A stretch of DNA of 64,000 bases from an uncultured Pseudomonadota bacterium. Its GTDB lineage: Bacteria; Pseudomonadota; Gammaproteobacteria; Burkholderiales; SG8-39. The first letter of the stretch is position 1; every line of letters begins with the position of its first letter. The notes beneath the pieces were generated by a model, which saw only the letters and a list, made by a program, of their open reading frames with translations, did not search any database and was not told where the DNA came from. The position numbers and the translations under genes are program-made. Positions 20,938-30,367 of this stretch are shown piece after piece. The stretch is taken from positions 58,449 through 122,448 of the forward strand of contig CAIKRR010000038.1 in assembly GCA_903829815.1 (NCBI GenBank), read 5' to 3'.

Positions 20938-22719
20938 ATGAGCATCGAAGTCAAAGTTCCCGACATCGGCGATTTCAAGTCCGTTGCCGTGATCGAAGTG
21001 CTGGTGAAGCCCGGTGACGCCGTGGCAGTCGAGCAATCGCTGATCACGGTCGAGTCCGACAAGGCGACGATGGAGATTCCGTCGTCGGCGGCGGGCATCG
21101 TCACGGCCGTGCGGGTCAAGGTCGGTGACAGTGTGGCGGAGGGCACGTCCATCGTCGAACTCGAGGCGGCCAGCGCGCCGGCTGCCGGCGCGAGCGCAGC
21201 TGCTGCGCCCTCCGTTGCGCCGATCGTTGCGGCCGTGCCCGTCAGTGCAGTGCCCTCCATCGCGCCGATCGTGGTGCAGGCGCCCTCAGGCGCGACGTTG
21301 CCCGCTGCGGATATCGAATGCGAAATGCTGGTGCTGGGCGCCGGTCCCGGCGGCTACTCGGCTGCCTTTCGCGCGGCCGATCTGGGCATGAAGACGGTGC
21401 TGGTCGAGCGCTACCCGGTGCTGGGCGGCGTGTGCCTCAACGTCGGTTGTATCCCCTCCAAGGCGCTGCTGCATGTGACCAGCGTCATCGATGAGGCGGC
21501 TCACCTGGCTGAGCACGGCGTCGTGTTCGGCAAGCCTGAGGTCGATCTCGATCGTCTGCGCGGCTGGAAGGACACGGTGGTCGGCCGTCTGACCGGTGGC
21601 CTAGCCGCCATGGCAAAGATGCGCAAGGTGAGCGTGGTGCACGGCACCGCCCGCTTCATCGACGCGCATCATCTGGCTGTCATCACGGCCGATGGCGAGA
21701 CGGTGGTGCGCTTTTCGCAAGCCATCATCGCCGCCGGTTCGCAGCCCACCCGTCTGCCCTTCGTGCCTGAAGATCCGCGCATCATCGACTCCACCGGGGC
21801 TCTCGAGCTCGCAGGGGTTCCGGGGCGGATGCTCATCATCGGTGGTGGCATCATCGGTCTGGAGATGGGTACGGTCTACTCCACCCTCGGTACCCGACTC
21901 GAAGTGGTCGAGATGCTCGACGGGTTGATGCCCGGTGCCGACCGCGACCTGGTGGCGGTGTGGCAGAAGTACAACGCCCATCGCTTTGATCGCGTCATGC
22001 TCAAGACCCGCACCACGGCAGTCGAAGCGCTGCCCGAAGGCATCCGTGTGACGTTCGAAGGCCCCGGCGCGCCTGAAGGCGGCGCACGGATCTACGACCG
22101 GGTGCTGGTGGCTGCGGGCCGCGTTCCCAATGGACGCCGCATCGGCGCCGAAGCCGCTGGCGTGGCGGTCGGTGAGCGCGGTTTCATCGCGGTCGACAGT
22201 CAGATGAGGACCAATGTCCCGCATATCTTCGCCATCGGCGACATTGCCGGTCAGCCGATGCTGGCGCACAAGGCGGTGCACGAAGGTCATGTGGCCGCCG
22301 AAGCCGCCAGTGGTCTGAAGCGACACTTTGACGCGCGGGTGATTCCGTCGGTGGCCTATACCGACCCGGAGATTGCCTGGGTCGGTGTGACCGAAGATCA
22401 GGCGAAGGCGCAGGGCCTTGCGGTGAGCATCGGGCGTTTCCCCTGGGCGGCCTCGGGTCGTGCCATCGCCAATGGCCGTGATGAGGGATTCACCAAGATT
22501 GTCTTTGACGAGGCCACCCATCGGGTCATGGGGGGTGGCATCGTCGGCGCCGGCGCTGGCGATCTCATTGCCGAGGTGGCGCTGGCCATCGAAATGGGCG
22601 CCGATGCCGTCGATCTGGGGCACACCATTCACCCCCACCCCACGGTGTCGGAGTCGGTGGGCATGGCGGCCGAATTCTACGAAGGTGTCTGCACCGATCT
22701 GCCGCCGAAGAAGCGCTGA
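20938..22719 (+). CDS. lpdA: Dihydrolipoamide dehydrogenase with N-terminal lipoyl domain (PDH E3)
   Basis: FAD enzyme that reoxidises dihydrolipoamide and makes NADH. 593 residues, longer than the usual 475 because residues 1-80 are a lipoyl domain almost the same as that of aceF (ITVESDKATMEIPSSAAGIV), joined by an Ala/Pro linker. The E3 part shows VLGAGPGGYSAAFRAADLG, the redox pair in GGVCLNVGCIPSK, the NAD site LIIGGGIIGLEMG, AIGDIAGQPMLAHKA and the C-terminal HPHPTVSE base. This fusion is known from Neisseria and other Betaproteobacteria. Third gene of the PDH operon, 60 bases after aceF. Confidence 0.96.
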   Translation: MSIEVKVPDIGDFKSVAVIEVLVKPGDAVAVEQSLITVESDKATMEIPSSAAGIVTAVRVKVGDSVAEGTSIVELEAASAPAAGASAAAAPSVAPIVAAVPVSAVPSIAPIVVQAPSGATLPAADIECEMLVLGAGPGGYSAAFRAADLGMKTVLVERYPVLGGVCLNVGCIPSKALLHVTSVIDEAAHLAEHGVVFGKPEVDLDRLRGWKDTVVGRLTGGLAAMAKMRKVSVVHGTARFIDAHHLAVITADGETVVRFSQAIIAAGSQPTRLPFVPEDPRIIDSTGALELAGVPGRMLIIGGGIIGLEMGTVYSTLGTRLEVVEMLDGLMPGADRDLVAVWQKYNAHRFDRVMLKTRTTAVEALPEGIRVTFEGPGAPEGGARIYDRVLVAAGRVPNGRRIGAEAAGVAVGERGFIAVDSQMRTNVPHIFAIGDIAGQPMLAHKAVHEGHVAAEAASGLKRHFDARVIPSVAYTDPEIAWVGVTEDQAKAQGLAVSIGRFPWAASGRAIANGRDEGFTKIVFDEATHRVMGGGIVGAGAGDLIAEVALAIEMGADAVDLGHTIHPHPTVSESVGMAAEFYEGVCTDLPPKKR

Positions 22720-22753
22720 GTCAGCGGCACGGTTGGCCCGTGAACCGCGTCTG

Positions 22754-23284
22754 CTACAGGATGATGGCCCCGACCACGCCGCAAGCAAGAATGACCCAGA
22801 CAGGGTTCAGTCGCGTTGCAAGCGCAAGGCCGGCCGCACCCAGCGCAATCGGGTAGGCCGCGTATCCTGCACCGCTGGCCCCCGTGAGAATCCAGCCGTT
22901 GGCCAGTACCAGCCCGGCGGTGAGGGGTGAGAGTCCCAGTTTGAGTATCCGCACCATCCGCTCGTGGCGCTCGCCACCGCGAAGACGCGTCAGCAGATAG
23001 GTGAGCACCGAGGTCGGGGTCATGAACGAGAGCATCGTGAATGCCGCTGTCAGCATGCCCCCCAGTTGATAGCCCAGTACGGCGATGACGAGCACGTTGG
23101 GGCCGGGTGAAGCCTGGGCAAGGGCCACCAGTGATCCGAACTGGGCATCGCTCATCCAGTGCTGATCGGTCACCACATGGCGGTGGATCTCGGGCAACAC
23201 CACATTGGCCCCGCCGATCGAGAACATCGACAGGAGCGCCAGTCGTGCACCGAATGGCCACAGGTCGTCCCAGGACGGGCTCAT
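22754..23284 (-). CDS. Chromate transporter subunit, second half of a split ChrA
   Basis: 176 residues from ATG 23284, hydrophobic with about five to six membrane spans. FSIGGANVVLPEIHRHVV and LAQASPGPNVLVIAVLGYQLGG are the ChrA-family pattern (GG...lPxi, PGPN). It begins four bases inside the end of the upstream half (ATGA overlap), so the two are translationally coupled and should act together as a short-chain ChrA pair. Members export chromate, but many are only annotated by family; real substrate unproven. Confidence 0.9.
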   Translation of the reverse strand: MSPSWDDLWPFGARLALLSMFSIGGANVVLPEIHRHVVTDQHWMSDAQFGSLVALAQASPGPNVLVIAVLGYQLGGMLTAAFTMLSFMTPTSVLTYLLTRLRGGERHERMVRILKLGLSPLTAGLVLANGWILTGASGAGYAAYPIALGAAGLALATRLNPVWVILACGVVGAIIL

Positions 23285-23856
23285 GGTGTCTGCTTGCCCT
23301 TGGCCGGTGTGCGCGATGCAAGCCAAAGGGCAATGGGTGCCAGTGCGAGCAGCACCGGAATCAGCGGCAACCGTGCCAGCCCGACCAGCCCGAACGCCGT
23401 GGCAACGAGCCCGAGCGCCCAGGCTTGCCGCGGCTGGGCGCGCGCCAGTTTCACACCGGTCGCGATCATGAGCCCGGCCGCCCCGGCTGAAATGCCGTGG
23501 AACACCTGTCGTACATAGGGCTCCTCGCCAAAGCTCCGATAGAACGCGGCGAGCGCGATCACGAAGAAGAAGGGCACGACCATCAATCCGGCGACGGCGG
23601 CCAATGATCCGCCCAGGCCTTGGTAGCGCGCGCCTACCATGATGGCCACATTGACGATGTTGGGCCCTGGCAGCAGCTGCCCCGCGCTCAGATAATCGGC
23701 GAACTCACGCTGGGTGAGCCAGCGTTCACGCTCCACCAGCTGGTGCTGCGCGTGAGGCAGCACGCCGCCGACACCTGCCACAGCAATGCGCAGGAAAGCC
23801 ATGAAGAGATTGCGTGTGCCCACCGGCGGCAAGGGCTGGAGCGTGGTTTCCTGCAT
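23281..23856 (-). CDS. Chromate transporter subunit, first half of a split ChrA
   Basis: 191 residues from ATG 23856 (a GTG three codons earlier is possible). Membrane protein with FLRIAVAGVGGVLPHAQHQLVE and LSAGQLLPGPNIVNVAIMVG, the ChrA motif; the first has VGGVLP where many family members have FGGP. Overlaps the second half by four bases. First gene of the two-gene operon, divergent from rpiA. Confidence 0.9.
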   Translation of the reverse strand: MQETTLQPLPPVGTRNLFMAFLRIAVAGVGGVLPHAQHQLVERERWLTQREFADYLSAGQLLPGPNIVNVAIMVGARYQGLGGSLAAVAGLMVVPFFFVIALAAFYRSFGEEPYVRQVFHGISAGAAGLMIATGVKLARAQPRQAWALGLVATAFGLVGLARLPLIPVLLALAPIALWLASRTPAKGKQTP

Positions 23857-24032
23857 CAGTGGCACTGCACGAGGGCGAGTGGGCCTGGGCGCATGAGGGG
23901 TCCTCGAGGCGGTTCGCTCGCAAAGGCAAGGCAGGCGAGGCGATGCGCGTTATTGTATCGGCTTTGCCGCAGGTGATTGCTCGACACGTGGGGTGTGGGC
24001 AGGCCCTGTCGGCCTGATTCGAGGATGCCCGC

Positions 24033-24710
24033 ATGGATGCCCAGCAGTTGAAGCAGATGGTTGCCCTCGAGGCGGTCAAGCAGGTGCCTGCCGGCATCGT
24101 GCTCGGTGTGGGTACGGGTTCGACCGCCGATTGCTTCATCGATGCGCTCGCCCCGCGTGCGCACGATCTGGTCGGGGCAGTCGCGAGTTCGGATCGCACC
24201 GCCACCCGCCTGGCAGCGGTTGGCATACGCGTATTCGATTTGAACGAGGTTGACAGCCTGCCGGTCTACGTTGATGGGGCCGATGAAATCGATCATGCCT
24301 TTCGCATGATCAAGGGCGGCGGCGGCGCACTCACTCGAGAGAAGATCGTGGCGGCAGCTTCTGCCCGATTTGTCTGCATTGCCGATGAATCCAAACGCGT
24401 CGAGCGCCTCGGCCGGTTTCCGTTGCCCGTCGAAGTGATTCCGATGGCGCGGGCCTACGTGTCGCGTGAACTGGCCCGCCTGGGAGGACAGCCGCGCCTG
24501 CGGGAGGGTTTTCGTACCGACAATGGCAATCTGGTGATCGACGTGGTGGGGCTGTCGATCGATGACCCGATCGCGCTGGAGGCACACATCGAGGGGCTGG
24601 CGGGTGTGGTGACGGCGGGCCTCTTTGCGCGGCGTGGCGCAGACTGCCTCATTCTGGGTACTGCGGCCGGACCCGTCGTGTACGAGGCTTCGAAAACCCG
24701 CGATCGCTGA
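24033..24710 (+). CDS. rpiA: Ribose-5-phosphate isomerase A
   Basis: Interconverts ribose 5-phosphate and ribulose 5-phosphate in the pentose phosphate pathway. 225 residues, typical. Seen: [17 protein letters not shown] (phosphate loop), [10 protein letters not shown] (catalytic Asp pair), [14 protein letters not shown] (catalytic Glu/Lys) and the C-terminal [12 protein letters not shown]. Stands alone between two minus-strand genes. Works with tkt, 24 kb further on. Confidence 0.97.
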   Translation: MDAQQLKQMVALEAVKQVPAGIVLGVGTGSTADCFIDALAPRAHDLVGAVASSDRTATRLAAVGIRVFDLNEVDSLPVYVDGADEIDHAFRMIKGGGGALTREKIVAAASARFVCIADESKRVERLGRFPLPVEVIPMARAYVSRELARLGGQPRLREGFRTDNGNLVIDVVGLSIDDPIALEAHIEGLAGVVTAGLFARRGADCLILGTAAGPVVYEASKTRDR

Positions 24711-24778
24711 GGCGCTCCTCATCGGTCGGGTGAGGGCGGGGGCGCCCTCCTCTTGCTCGAGCCGGACTCGGCGTCTGC

Positions 24779-25999
24779 TCAGAGCCGGTCCAGGTGTCTG
24801 CGCAGCACGAGGCTGAACGCCATGAAAGCGATGGCGAAGGTCGCGATCATCGGGGCATAGCCGACAACGCTGATGCCCAGGCTCATGACCAGAGCGCCGA
24901 TGGCCTGGCCACCCGCCCAGTTCATCGAGAAGAGGGCAAGCGCCGTCGCGCGCGCCTGGGGTGCCAGTTCGGTGGCCCGGGTCTGCAGCGTGTTGTGCAT
25001 GGTGTAGAAGGCAAAGCCCATCCCTATCGTGCAGGGCACAGCCAGTTGCCATACCGGGACAATGAGGATGAGAAGGTAGAGCGATCCGCCGAGCAAGCCG
25101 CCAATCAGCACGCAACCCCGTTGCCCGAATCGTCTCAGCAGCAAGCGCACCGAACTGCTGTAGGCGAGGCCGCCCACGCCGAAGCCGGCAAGAATCAGTC
25201 CTGTGAGTGTGTATGAGAGGTCAAAACGCTCCTTCAGCCAAGCGCCCAGGAAGGTGTAGGCGCCGAAGAAGAGCGCCATTTCGGTGAATACCGCAAGCAG
25301 CACCGCGCGCGCCCTCGCGGTGCGCAGTATCGCCAGATAGGGCGCCGGGGAGAGCAGCGGGCGGTGACCGGTGCGGCTTGGCGTCCACTGACGGTGCGTC
25401 GTGGCAATCAGCAGGCCGGTCACCAGCATGAAGATGCAGCCCAGCAGAATGAAGGTCGAGCGCCAGCCCACGAAATCAGTGAGAACCCCGCCCACCAGCG
25501 GCCCGGTGGTCTGACCGCTGACGCTGCCGGCCAGGAAGCGCGCGAGCACGGTCTGACGGCGCTCGGCTGGCACGACATCGGCGACGTAAGCCATGCCCAG
25601 CGTCATGCTGCCCGAGGCGAAGCACCCGCAGGCAAAGCGCCATGCGGTCAGTGCTTCGAGGCTGCCCGCCATGGCGCAACCCAGGGAGGCGACCCCCGCG
25701 AGTCCGGTGAGCAAAGTGACGGTGCGCAGCGCGCCGTAGCGATCGCCCAGGGGGCCATGCACATACTGCGCAAGGGCCGAGGCAAGCGCATACGCGGTGA
25801 TGATGATCGCAACTGCCGGCACCGAGGTCGAGTACTCGACGGCGAGGCGAGGCAACATGGGTTCGGCAATGCGCTGGCTCATCCCGGTGTTGGCAGCCGA
25901 CAGCGCGAGCATGAGTATGGCGAGTCTCACTGCGAGGCGCTGTTCCAGTGCATGATCGGGGTCCGATTCTACTCTCTGGCCCGCACGGGCATCGCTCAT
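24779..25999 (-). CDS. Major facilitator superfamily transporter
   Basis: 406 residues from ATG 25999, with about 12 hydrophobic segments. PLGDRYGALRTVTLLTGLAG matches the MFS loop 2-3 pattern (G-x3-D-R-x-G-x-R) and GLLIATTHRQW leads into the central loop. Resembles drug-efflux or AraJ/YnfM-type exporters (paired halves, TTGPLVGGVLTDFVGWRSTF is the antiporter-type motif C region). Its ATG overlaps the ATG of the divergent hydrolase gene, so the two share one control region or are controlled from inside each other. Substrate unknown. Confidence 0.9.
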   Translation of the reverse strand: MSDARAGQRVESDPDHALEQRLAVRLAILMLALSAANTGMSQRIAEPMLPRLAVEYSTSVPAVAIIITAYALASALAQYVHGPLGDRYGALRTVTLLTGLAGVASLGCAMAGSLEALTAWRFACGCFASGSMTLGMAYVADVVPAERRQTVLARFLAGSVSGQTTGPLVGGVLTDFVGWRSTFILLGCIFMLVTGLLIATTHRQWTPSRTGHRPLLSPAPYLAILRTARARAVLLAVFTEMALFFGAYTFLGAWLKERFDLSYTLTGLILAGFGVGGLAYSSSVRLLLRRFGQRGCVLIGGLLGGSLYLLILIVPVWQLAVPCTIGMGFAFYTMHNTLQTRATELAPQARATALALFSMNWAGGQAIGALVMSLGISVVGYAPMIATFAIAFMAFSLVLRRHLDRL

Positions 26000-26612
26000 G
26001 GACCTCCACACCCTCGACCCGGCTACCACGGCGCTCTTCATCGGTGACATGCAGAACGGCTTCATGCATCCCGAGGGCGCCTATGCACGAGGCGGCGCAA
26101 CGTCGCCTGACTTTGCCGCAACGGTTCCGGTGATCCGCGCGGTGGCCGAGGCCCTGCGCGCTCGTGGCGGCCTGGTCGTCGCCTCGCAGTTCACCATTCC
26201 GCTGGGTCGGCGCGGGGTGTCGCTCATCTCACCGCACCTGAAGGCGCTGCGCCCGTTTCTGGGTGAGGGCGCCTTTGCGCCCGGTTCATTCGACCAACGC
26301 GTCATCGACGAACTGGGTCCGCTGGTCGACTGCCTGGTCGAGAAGGTAGCGTTCTCCGCCTTCCACGCCTCTCGCCTCGAGCATGTGTTGCGGCGCGAGC
26401 GGATCACCACGCTGCTGTGCACCGGCATCGTCACCAACGGAGGGGTTGCCTCCACGGTGCGCGATGCCCACACGCGCGACTTCAATCCGATCGTGATTGC
26501 CGACGGGTGCGCCGCGATGCGGCCTGCCGTTCATGCAGCCACGCTGGCCGACCTGGCTAACGTGACGGCAGTGGCTGACTCTGCGGTGGTGCTGCGCGCA
26601 CTCGCCGGCTAG
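25998..26612 (+). CDS. Isochorismatase-fold hydrolase lacking the usual catalytic cysteine
   Basis: 204 residues, isochorismatase-like cysteine hydrolase fold. Seen: ALFIGDMQNGF with the catalytic Asp, LVEKVAFSAF with the catalytic Lys, then LLCTGIVTNGGVASTVRDAHTRDF. In the canonical family the last motif reads TNxCVxxT; here Gly replaces the Cys nucleophile. The cis-peptide region and the rest are conserved. It may act without a thiol, as EntB/PhzD-type isochorismatases do, or have another role. Starts two bases inside the divergent MFS gene; no good ribosome binding site is seen. Confidence 0.88.
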   Translation: MDLHTLDPATTALFIGDMQNGFMHPEGAYARGGATSPDFAATVPVIRAVAEALRARGGLVVASQFTIPLGRRGVSLISPHLKALRPFLGEGAFAPGSFDQRVIDELGPLVDCLVEKVAFSAFHASRLEHVLRRERITTLLCTGIVTNGGVASTVRDAHTRDFNPIVIADGCAAMRPAVHAATLADLANVTAVADSAVVLRALAG

Positions 26613-26618
26613 TGCTGC

Positions 26619-27617
26619 TCAGTCAAGGTGGATGTTCTGCTGTTTCACGACCCGCACCCACTTGTCGTACTCGGCCTTGATCTGACGACCGAATTCTTCG
26701 GGCGTGTTGCCGATCGGCTGCGCCCCCTGCTGTTGCAGTCGCTCGATCACATCGGGCAGCGCGAGGGCCTTCACCGCAGCGGCGTGCAGTTTCTGGATGG
26801 CGTCGGCCGGCGTCCTTGCCGGTGCGACCAGCCCGTACCAGGCCTCGTCGTTCACGTCCTTCAGTCCGAGTTCAGCAAAGGTCGGCACGCTTGGCAAGGA
26901 CTCGAGGCGTTTCGGGGTTGCCACAGCGAGCGCGCGCATGCGCCCGGCCTGGATGTATTGCAGCGAGGAAGGCAGGTTGTCGAACAACACCGGTACCTGC
27001 CCGCCGAGCACGTCGTTGATGGCCGGCCCCGAACCGCGGTAGGGCACGTGGACGAGGTCGGTGCCCGTGGTGGCCTTGAACAGTTCGCCGATCATGTGTG
27101 CGATGCCGCCTGTGCCCGAGGTGGCATAGGACAACTTGCCCGGTTGCGCGCGGAGCAGGGCGAGAAACTCGGCCATGTTTTTCGCGGGTACGCCAGGGTG
27201 GACGGCCAGCACATTGGGCACGGCGGCCAGATTGGTGATGGGCAGGAAGTCGCGCAAGGGGTCGTAGCCGATGCTTCGGCTGGTTGCCGGGTTGGTGCCC
27301 ATGGTGCTGACGGTAGCCATGCCGATGATGTAGCCGTCGGGGTTGGCACGAGCAACCGCTTCGGCGCCGATCGAGCCGCCACCGCCTCCCCGATTCTCGA
27401 TGACCAGGGGTTGCCCGAGAAACTGCCCGATGCGATCGGCGACCACACGCCCCACGATGTCGGTGGTGCCACCGGGCGGAAACGGAATGATGAATCGCAC
27501 CGGCTTGTTCGGGTAGGACTGTGCCTGCGCAGGCGAGCCTGCGATCACGCCCAACATGCCGATCAACCCCAGCGCACCGAGTGCTGTCGCGATCAGGCGG
27601 GGCAGGCGTTGGTTCAT
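26619..27617 (-). CDS. Tripartite tricarboxylate transporter (Bug family) periplasmic receptor
   Basis: 332 residues from ATG 27617, preceded by a near-perfect CGAGGAGATAC. Signal peptide: LIATALGALGLIGMLGVIAGSPAQA, then QSYPNKPVRFIIPFPPGGTTDI, the usual mature start. VIENRGGGGGSIGAEAVA is the ligand-loop pattern. Differs from the receptor near 1.5-2.6 kb and is not a recent copy. No TctAB genes adjacent. Ends six bases from the isochorismatase-fold gene; ligand unknown. Confidence 0.94.
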   Translation of the reverse strand: MNQRLPRLIATALGALGLIGMLGVIAGSPAQAQSYPNKPVRFIIPFPPGGTTDIVGRVVADRIGQFLGQPLVIENRGGGGGSIGAEAVARANPDGYIIGMATVSTMGTNPATSRSIGYDPLRDFLPITNLAAVPNVLAVHPGVPAKNMAEFLALLRAQPGKLSYATSGTGGIAHMIGELFKATTGTDLVHVPYRGSGPAINDVLGGQVPVLFDNLPSSLQYIQAGRMRALAVATPKRLESLPSVPTFAELGLKDVNDEAWYGLVAPARTPADAIQKLHAAAVKALALPDVIERLQQQGAQPIGNTPEEFGRQIKAEYDKWVRVVKQQNIHLD

Positions 27618-27814
27618 GTCGTATCTCCTCGGTGGGGGGCAGGATGTGCTGATGCGCTGCACTGGCGCACTGACAGGCCGCGAGACCGGGCGGCCATCGG
27701 GTTTGGTAAAGTGACGAGAGGCCTCGCTGCATCGGCGAGGGGTTGCAGGTCAGCTCGCATGCGATCGTACCGCTTATCCCCCCTGCTCGCAGGCCCGCCC
27801 CGGTGGCGTGGCGC

Positions 27815-28726
27815 ATGAGTGGCGTGCACTATCGGCTGGGCATCGACCTGGGCGGCACCAAGATCGAGGGCGTCGTGCTCGATGCGGCCTGCGTCACGCA
27901 ATGGCGCGAACGCATTCCGACCCAGGCCGATCGAGGCTACGAACACATCGTTTCGCGCATCGTGGGGTTGCATGCCCGGATGCTCGAGGTTGTCGGTGAT
28001 GCCCGGTGGTCGCTCGGGGTCGGTACGCCGGGGGCGATATCGGCGGCTACCGGTCTGCTCAAGAACTCGAACACCACAGTGATGAATGGCCGTCCACTGG
28101 CGCTCGACCTCGCGCGCGCCATCGGACACCCGCTGCGCATCGAGAACGATGCCAACTGCTTCGCCCTCGCCGAGGCGTGTCTGGGGGCGGCGCGCGGCCA
28201 TCGCGTCGTGTTCGGCGTGATCGCCGGCACGGGTTGCGGCGGTGGTGTCGTCATCGACGGGCGCATCCTGACGGGCCGGAATCGCATCGCCGGTGAGTGG
28301 GGTCACATACCGATCGACCCCACCGGCGCCCCTTGTTTCTGCGGTGCCCGTGGCTGCGTCGAGACCTTCGTGAGCGGTCCGGGCATTGCGAGCCAGTATG
28401 CCTCGCTCACCGGGCAAACCCAGTCGGCCGAGCAAGTGGTCGCGCGCTGGCAGCAGGGCGAGTACGTCGCCCGAGATGTCATGGAGCGGGTGTTCAGCGC
28501 TTTTGGTCGCGGGTTGGCCGCTGTGGCCGGCATCCTCGACCCGGACATCATCGTGCTGGGCGGTGGGCTCTCGAATGTGCCGGGCCTGTGCGAGCGCGTG
28601 CGCGAGTCCCTGGTACGCGACGTGTTTTCCGACACCTGCGACACCCCGGTCGTGCGGCACCATCTGGGTGACTCGGCCGGCGTGATTGGCGCAGCGCTCA
28701 TCGGTGACGAACGGCCGATCGCGTGA
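27815..28726 (+). CDS. ROK-family sugar kinase
   Basis: 303 residues. N-terminal phosphate-binding YRLGIDLGGTKIEGVVLD, LKNSNTTVMNGRPL, IENDANCFALAEA with the catalytic Asp (END), GVIAGTGCGGGVVIDGRILTG, GEWGHIPI, and the zinc-binding CFCGARGCVETFVSGPG. Closest in pattern to the fructokinase/N-acetylglucosamine or N-acetylmannosamine kinase branch (Mak/NagK). It lacks the helix-turn-helix of ROK repressors, so it is an enzyme. No sugar transporter is next to it, so the substrate is open. ATG 27815 chosen because the family begins just before LGIDLGGTK. Confidence 0.92.
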   Translation: MSGVHYRLGIDLGGTKIEGVVLDAACVTQWRERIPTQADRGYEHIVSRIVGLHARMLEVVGDARWSLGVGTPGAISAATGLLKNSNTTVMNGRPLALDLARAIGHPLRIENDANCFALAEACLGAARGHRVVFGVIAGTGCGGGVVIDGRILTGRNRIAGEWGHIPIDPTGAPCFCGARGCVETFVSGPGIASQYASLTGQTQSAEQVVARWQQGEYVARDVMERVFSAFGRGLAAVAGILDPDIIVLGGGLSNVPGLCERVRESLVRDVFSDTCDTPVVRHHLGDSAGVIGAALIGDERPIA

Positions 28727-28869
28727 GCGAGCCCCGGACGGTATCCCTCAGGCGGTGTAATGCGGGATAATCCACTCCGCTGACTTGTGTCAGATCGAAC
28801 CCCGGTAAAGCCACCATCGGTGAGCGCCAGCGCCCGGCTGGCGTCCCGTAAGCGTTGAAGCGTAGCCCC

Positions 28870-30291
28870 ATGCCTGTCGAATTCAGCGATCACAGGTCCT
28901 ATCCGCAGTCCGTCCCCGTCGTGGTGGCAGGCGGTGGGCTTTGTGGCCTGGTGGCTGCGCTGTCGGCGCGCGACGCCGGTGCCCAGGTCGTACTGCTCGA
29001 GCGTGAAGATCACCTCGGGGGCAGCATCCAGAGCGGGCTTGGTCTGATACCGGCTGCCGCCACCCGATTTCAGAAAGCCGCCGGCATCAATGACACCGTG
29101 TCGCAGTTCGCCGCGGACCTGCAGCGCAAGTCGCGTGGGACGGGCGATGTGCGCATGACCCTGGCCATTGCCGGAGCAGCCGGTCCGGCTCTGGAGTGGC
29201 TGGCCGATCGCCATGGCCTGCCCTGGCAACTGGAGCAGGGCTTGCCGCCCCCGGGGCATGCCTGGCAGCGGTTGCACGGCGTGCCCGAGCGCTCTGGCGT
29301 CGCTCTGGTGCGCCGGCTCGAAGAGGCGGCACGTCGGGTCGGCGTCCAGATCATCACCGGTTCTCGGGTGCTTGATCTTCACGCGCGGCCCGATGGGCAG
29401 GTCATGGGCGTGATGACCCTGCGGCGCGATGGGCGCCGCGAGGAAATCGGGTGCGATGCACTGGTGCTTGCCAGTGGTGGGTTCGCCGCCAATCGCAGCT
29501 ATCGCAAGCAGCATCTGCCGCCCGTTGCCGACGCTTTTTACGCGGGGCATCGTGGCAGCTACGGTGATGCGCTGCACTGGGGAAGGCTGCTGGGTGCCGG
29601 ATTCAGGCACATCGGTTCTTATTTCGCCCGTGCCGCATTTTCAGTCGATTACCGACAACTGCTCCCGCGCACACTGATCGACGAAGGTGGCCTGCAGATC
29701 AATCTGCGAGGTGAGCGCTTCGGCAACGAGATCGATGGCGAACCCGACTTCGCGGCCCAGGTCATGGCGCAGCCTGAGGGGCTTGCCTGGACGATATTTG
29801 ATGCGCGCATCCACGGCCTCGCGATGGGGCGCGGCGATTACCGAGAGGTGGTGGCTTCGGGCGCCGTGCGCCAGGGGCAGACACCGGCCGCGCTGGCTGC
29901 GCAGATCGGCGTGTCTGCACAGGCGCTGGGCGCGACGCTGGACCTGGTGCGCGATTATCAATCGGGCCGCGCAGTCGACCCCTTTGGACGTGCTTTCGTC
30001 GCAACCGAGCCGCTGAATGGGCCATTTCACGCCATTCGGATTGTGGCTGCCCTCTTGCACACGCAGGGCGGACTTGCGGTCGATGCGCGCGGGCGTGTCC
30101 TGCGTGAGGGCGGCGGCGCTCTGCCCAATGTCTTTGCCGGTGGTCATGCGGCGTGCGGCGTATCGGGGCCGCATGCCTCGGGCTACCTGCCCGGCAGCGG
30201 CTGGTTGTGCGCGTTGTCGCTCGGTCGCCTGGCTGGCCTGTCGGCAGCACACAGGGCTGGCAGGGTGGAGACGCCCCCGCCTGCGGCCTGA
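28870..30291 (+). CDS. FAD-dependent oxidoreductase (fumarate reductase/KSTD-like flavoprotein)
   Basis: 473 residues. PVVVAGGGLCGLVAALSARDAGAQVVLLERED is the N-terminal FAD Rossmann motif; ALVLASGGFAANRSYRKQHLP and the C-terminal NVFAGGHAACGVSGPHASGYLPGSG match the FAD_binding_2 family (fumarate reductase flavoprotein, tricarballylate dehydrogenase, 3-ketosteroid dehydrogenase). No signal peptide and no heme-binding cysteines. The substrate is not evident from its neighbours. Confidence 0.88.
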   Translation: MPVEFSDHRSYPQSVPVVVAGGGLCGLVAALSARDAGAQVVLLEREDHLGGSIQSGLGLIPAAATRFQKAAGINDTVSQFAADLQRKSRGTGDVRMTLAIAGAAGPALEWLADRHGLPWQLEQGLPPPGHAWQRLHGVPERSGVALVRRLEEAARRVGVQIITGSRVLDLHARPDGQVMGVMTLRRDGRREEIGCDALVLASGGFAANRSYRKQHLPPVADAFYAGHRGSYGDALHWGRLLGAGFRHIGSYFARAAFSVDYRQLLPRTLIDEGGLQINLRGERFGNEIDGEPDFAAQVMAQPEGLAWTIFDARIHGLAMGRGDYREVVASGAVRQGQTPAALAAQIGVSAQALGATLDLVRDYQSGRAVDPFGRAFVATEPLNGPFHAIRIVAALLHTQGGLAVDARGRVLREGGGALPNVFAGGHAACGVSGPHASGYLPGSGWLCALSLGRLAGLSAAHRAGRVETPPPAA

Positions 30292-30367
30292 TCAGTCGCG
30301 TTAGAATCCGGAGCTTGCGACGCAGCACCGCGGCCGCCCCCTTCAATTCAGCGAGCATCCCATCGGC

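Noticed and set aside
20938..22719. Lipoyl-LpdA fusion as a novel architecture
   Set aside because: Already known from Neisseria and other Betaproteobacteria.
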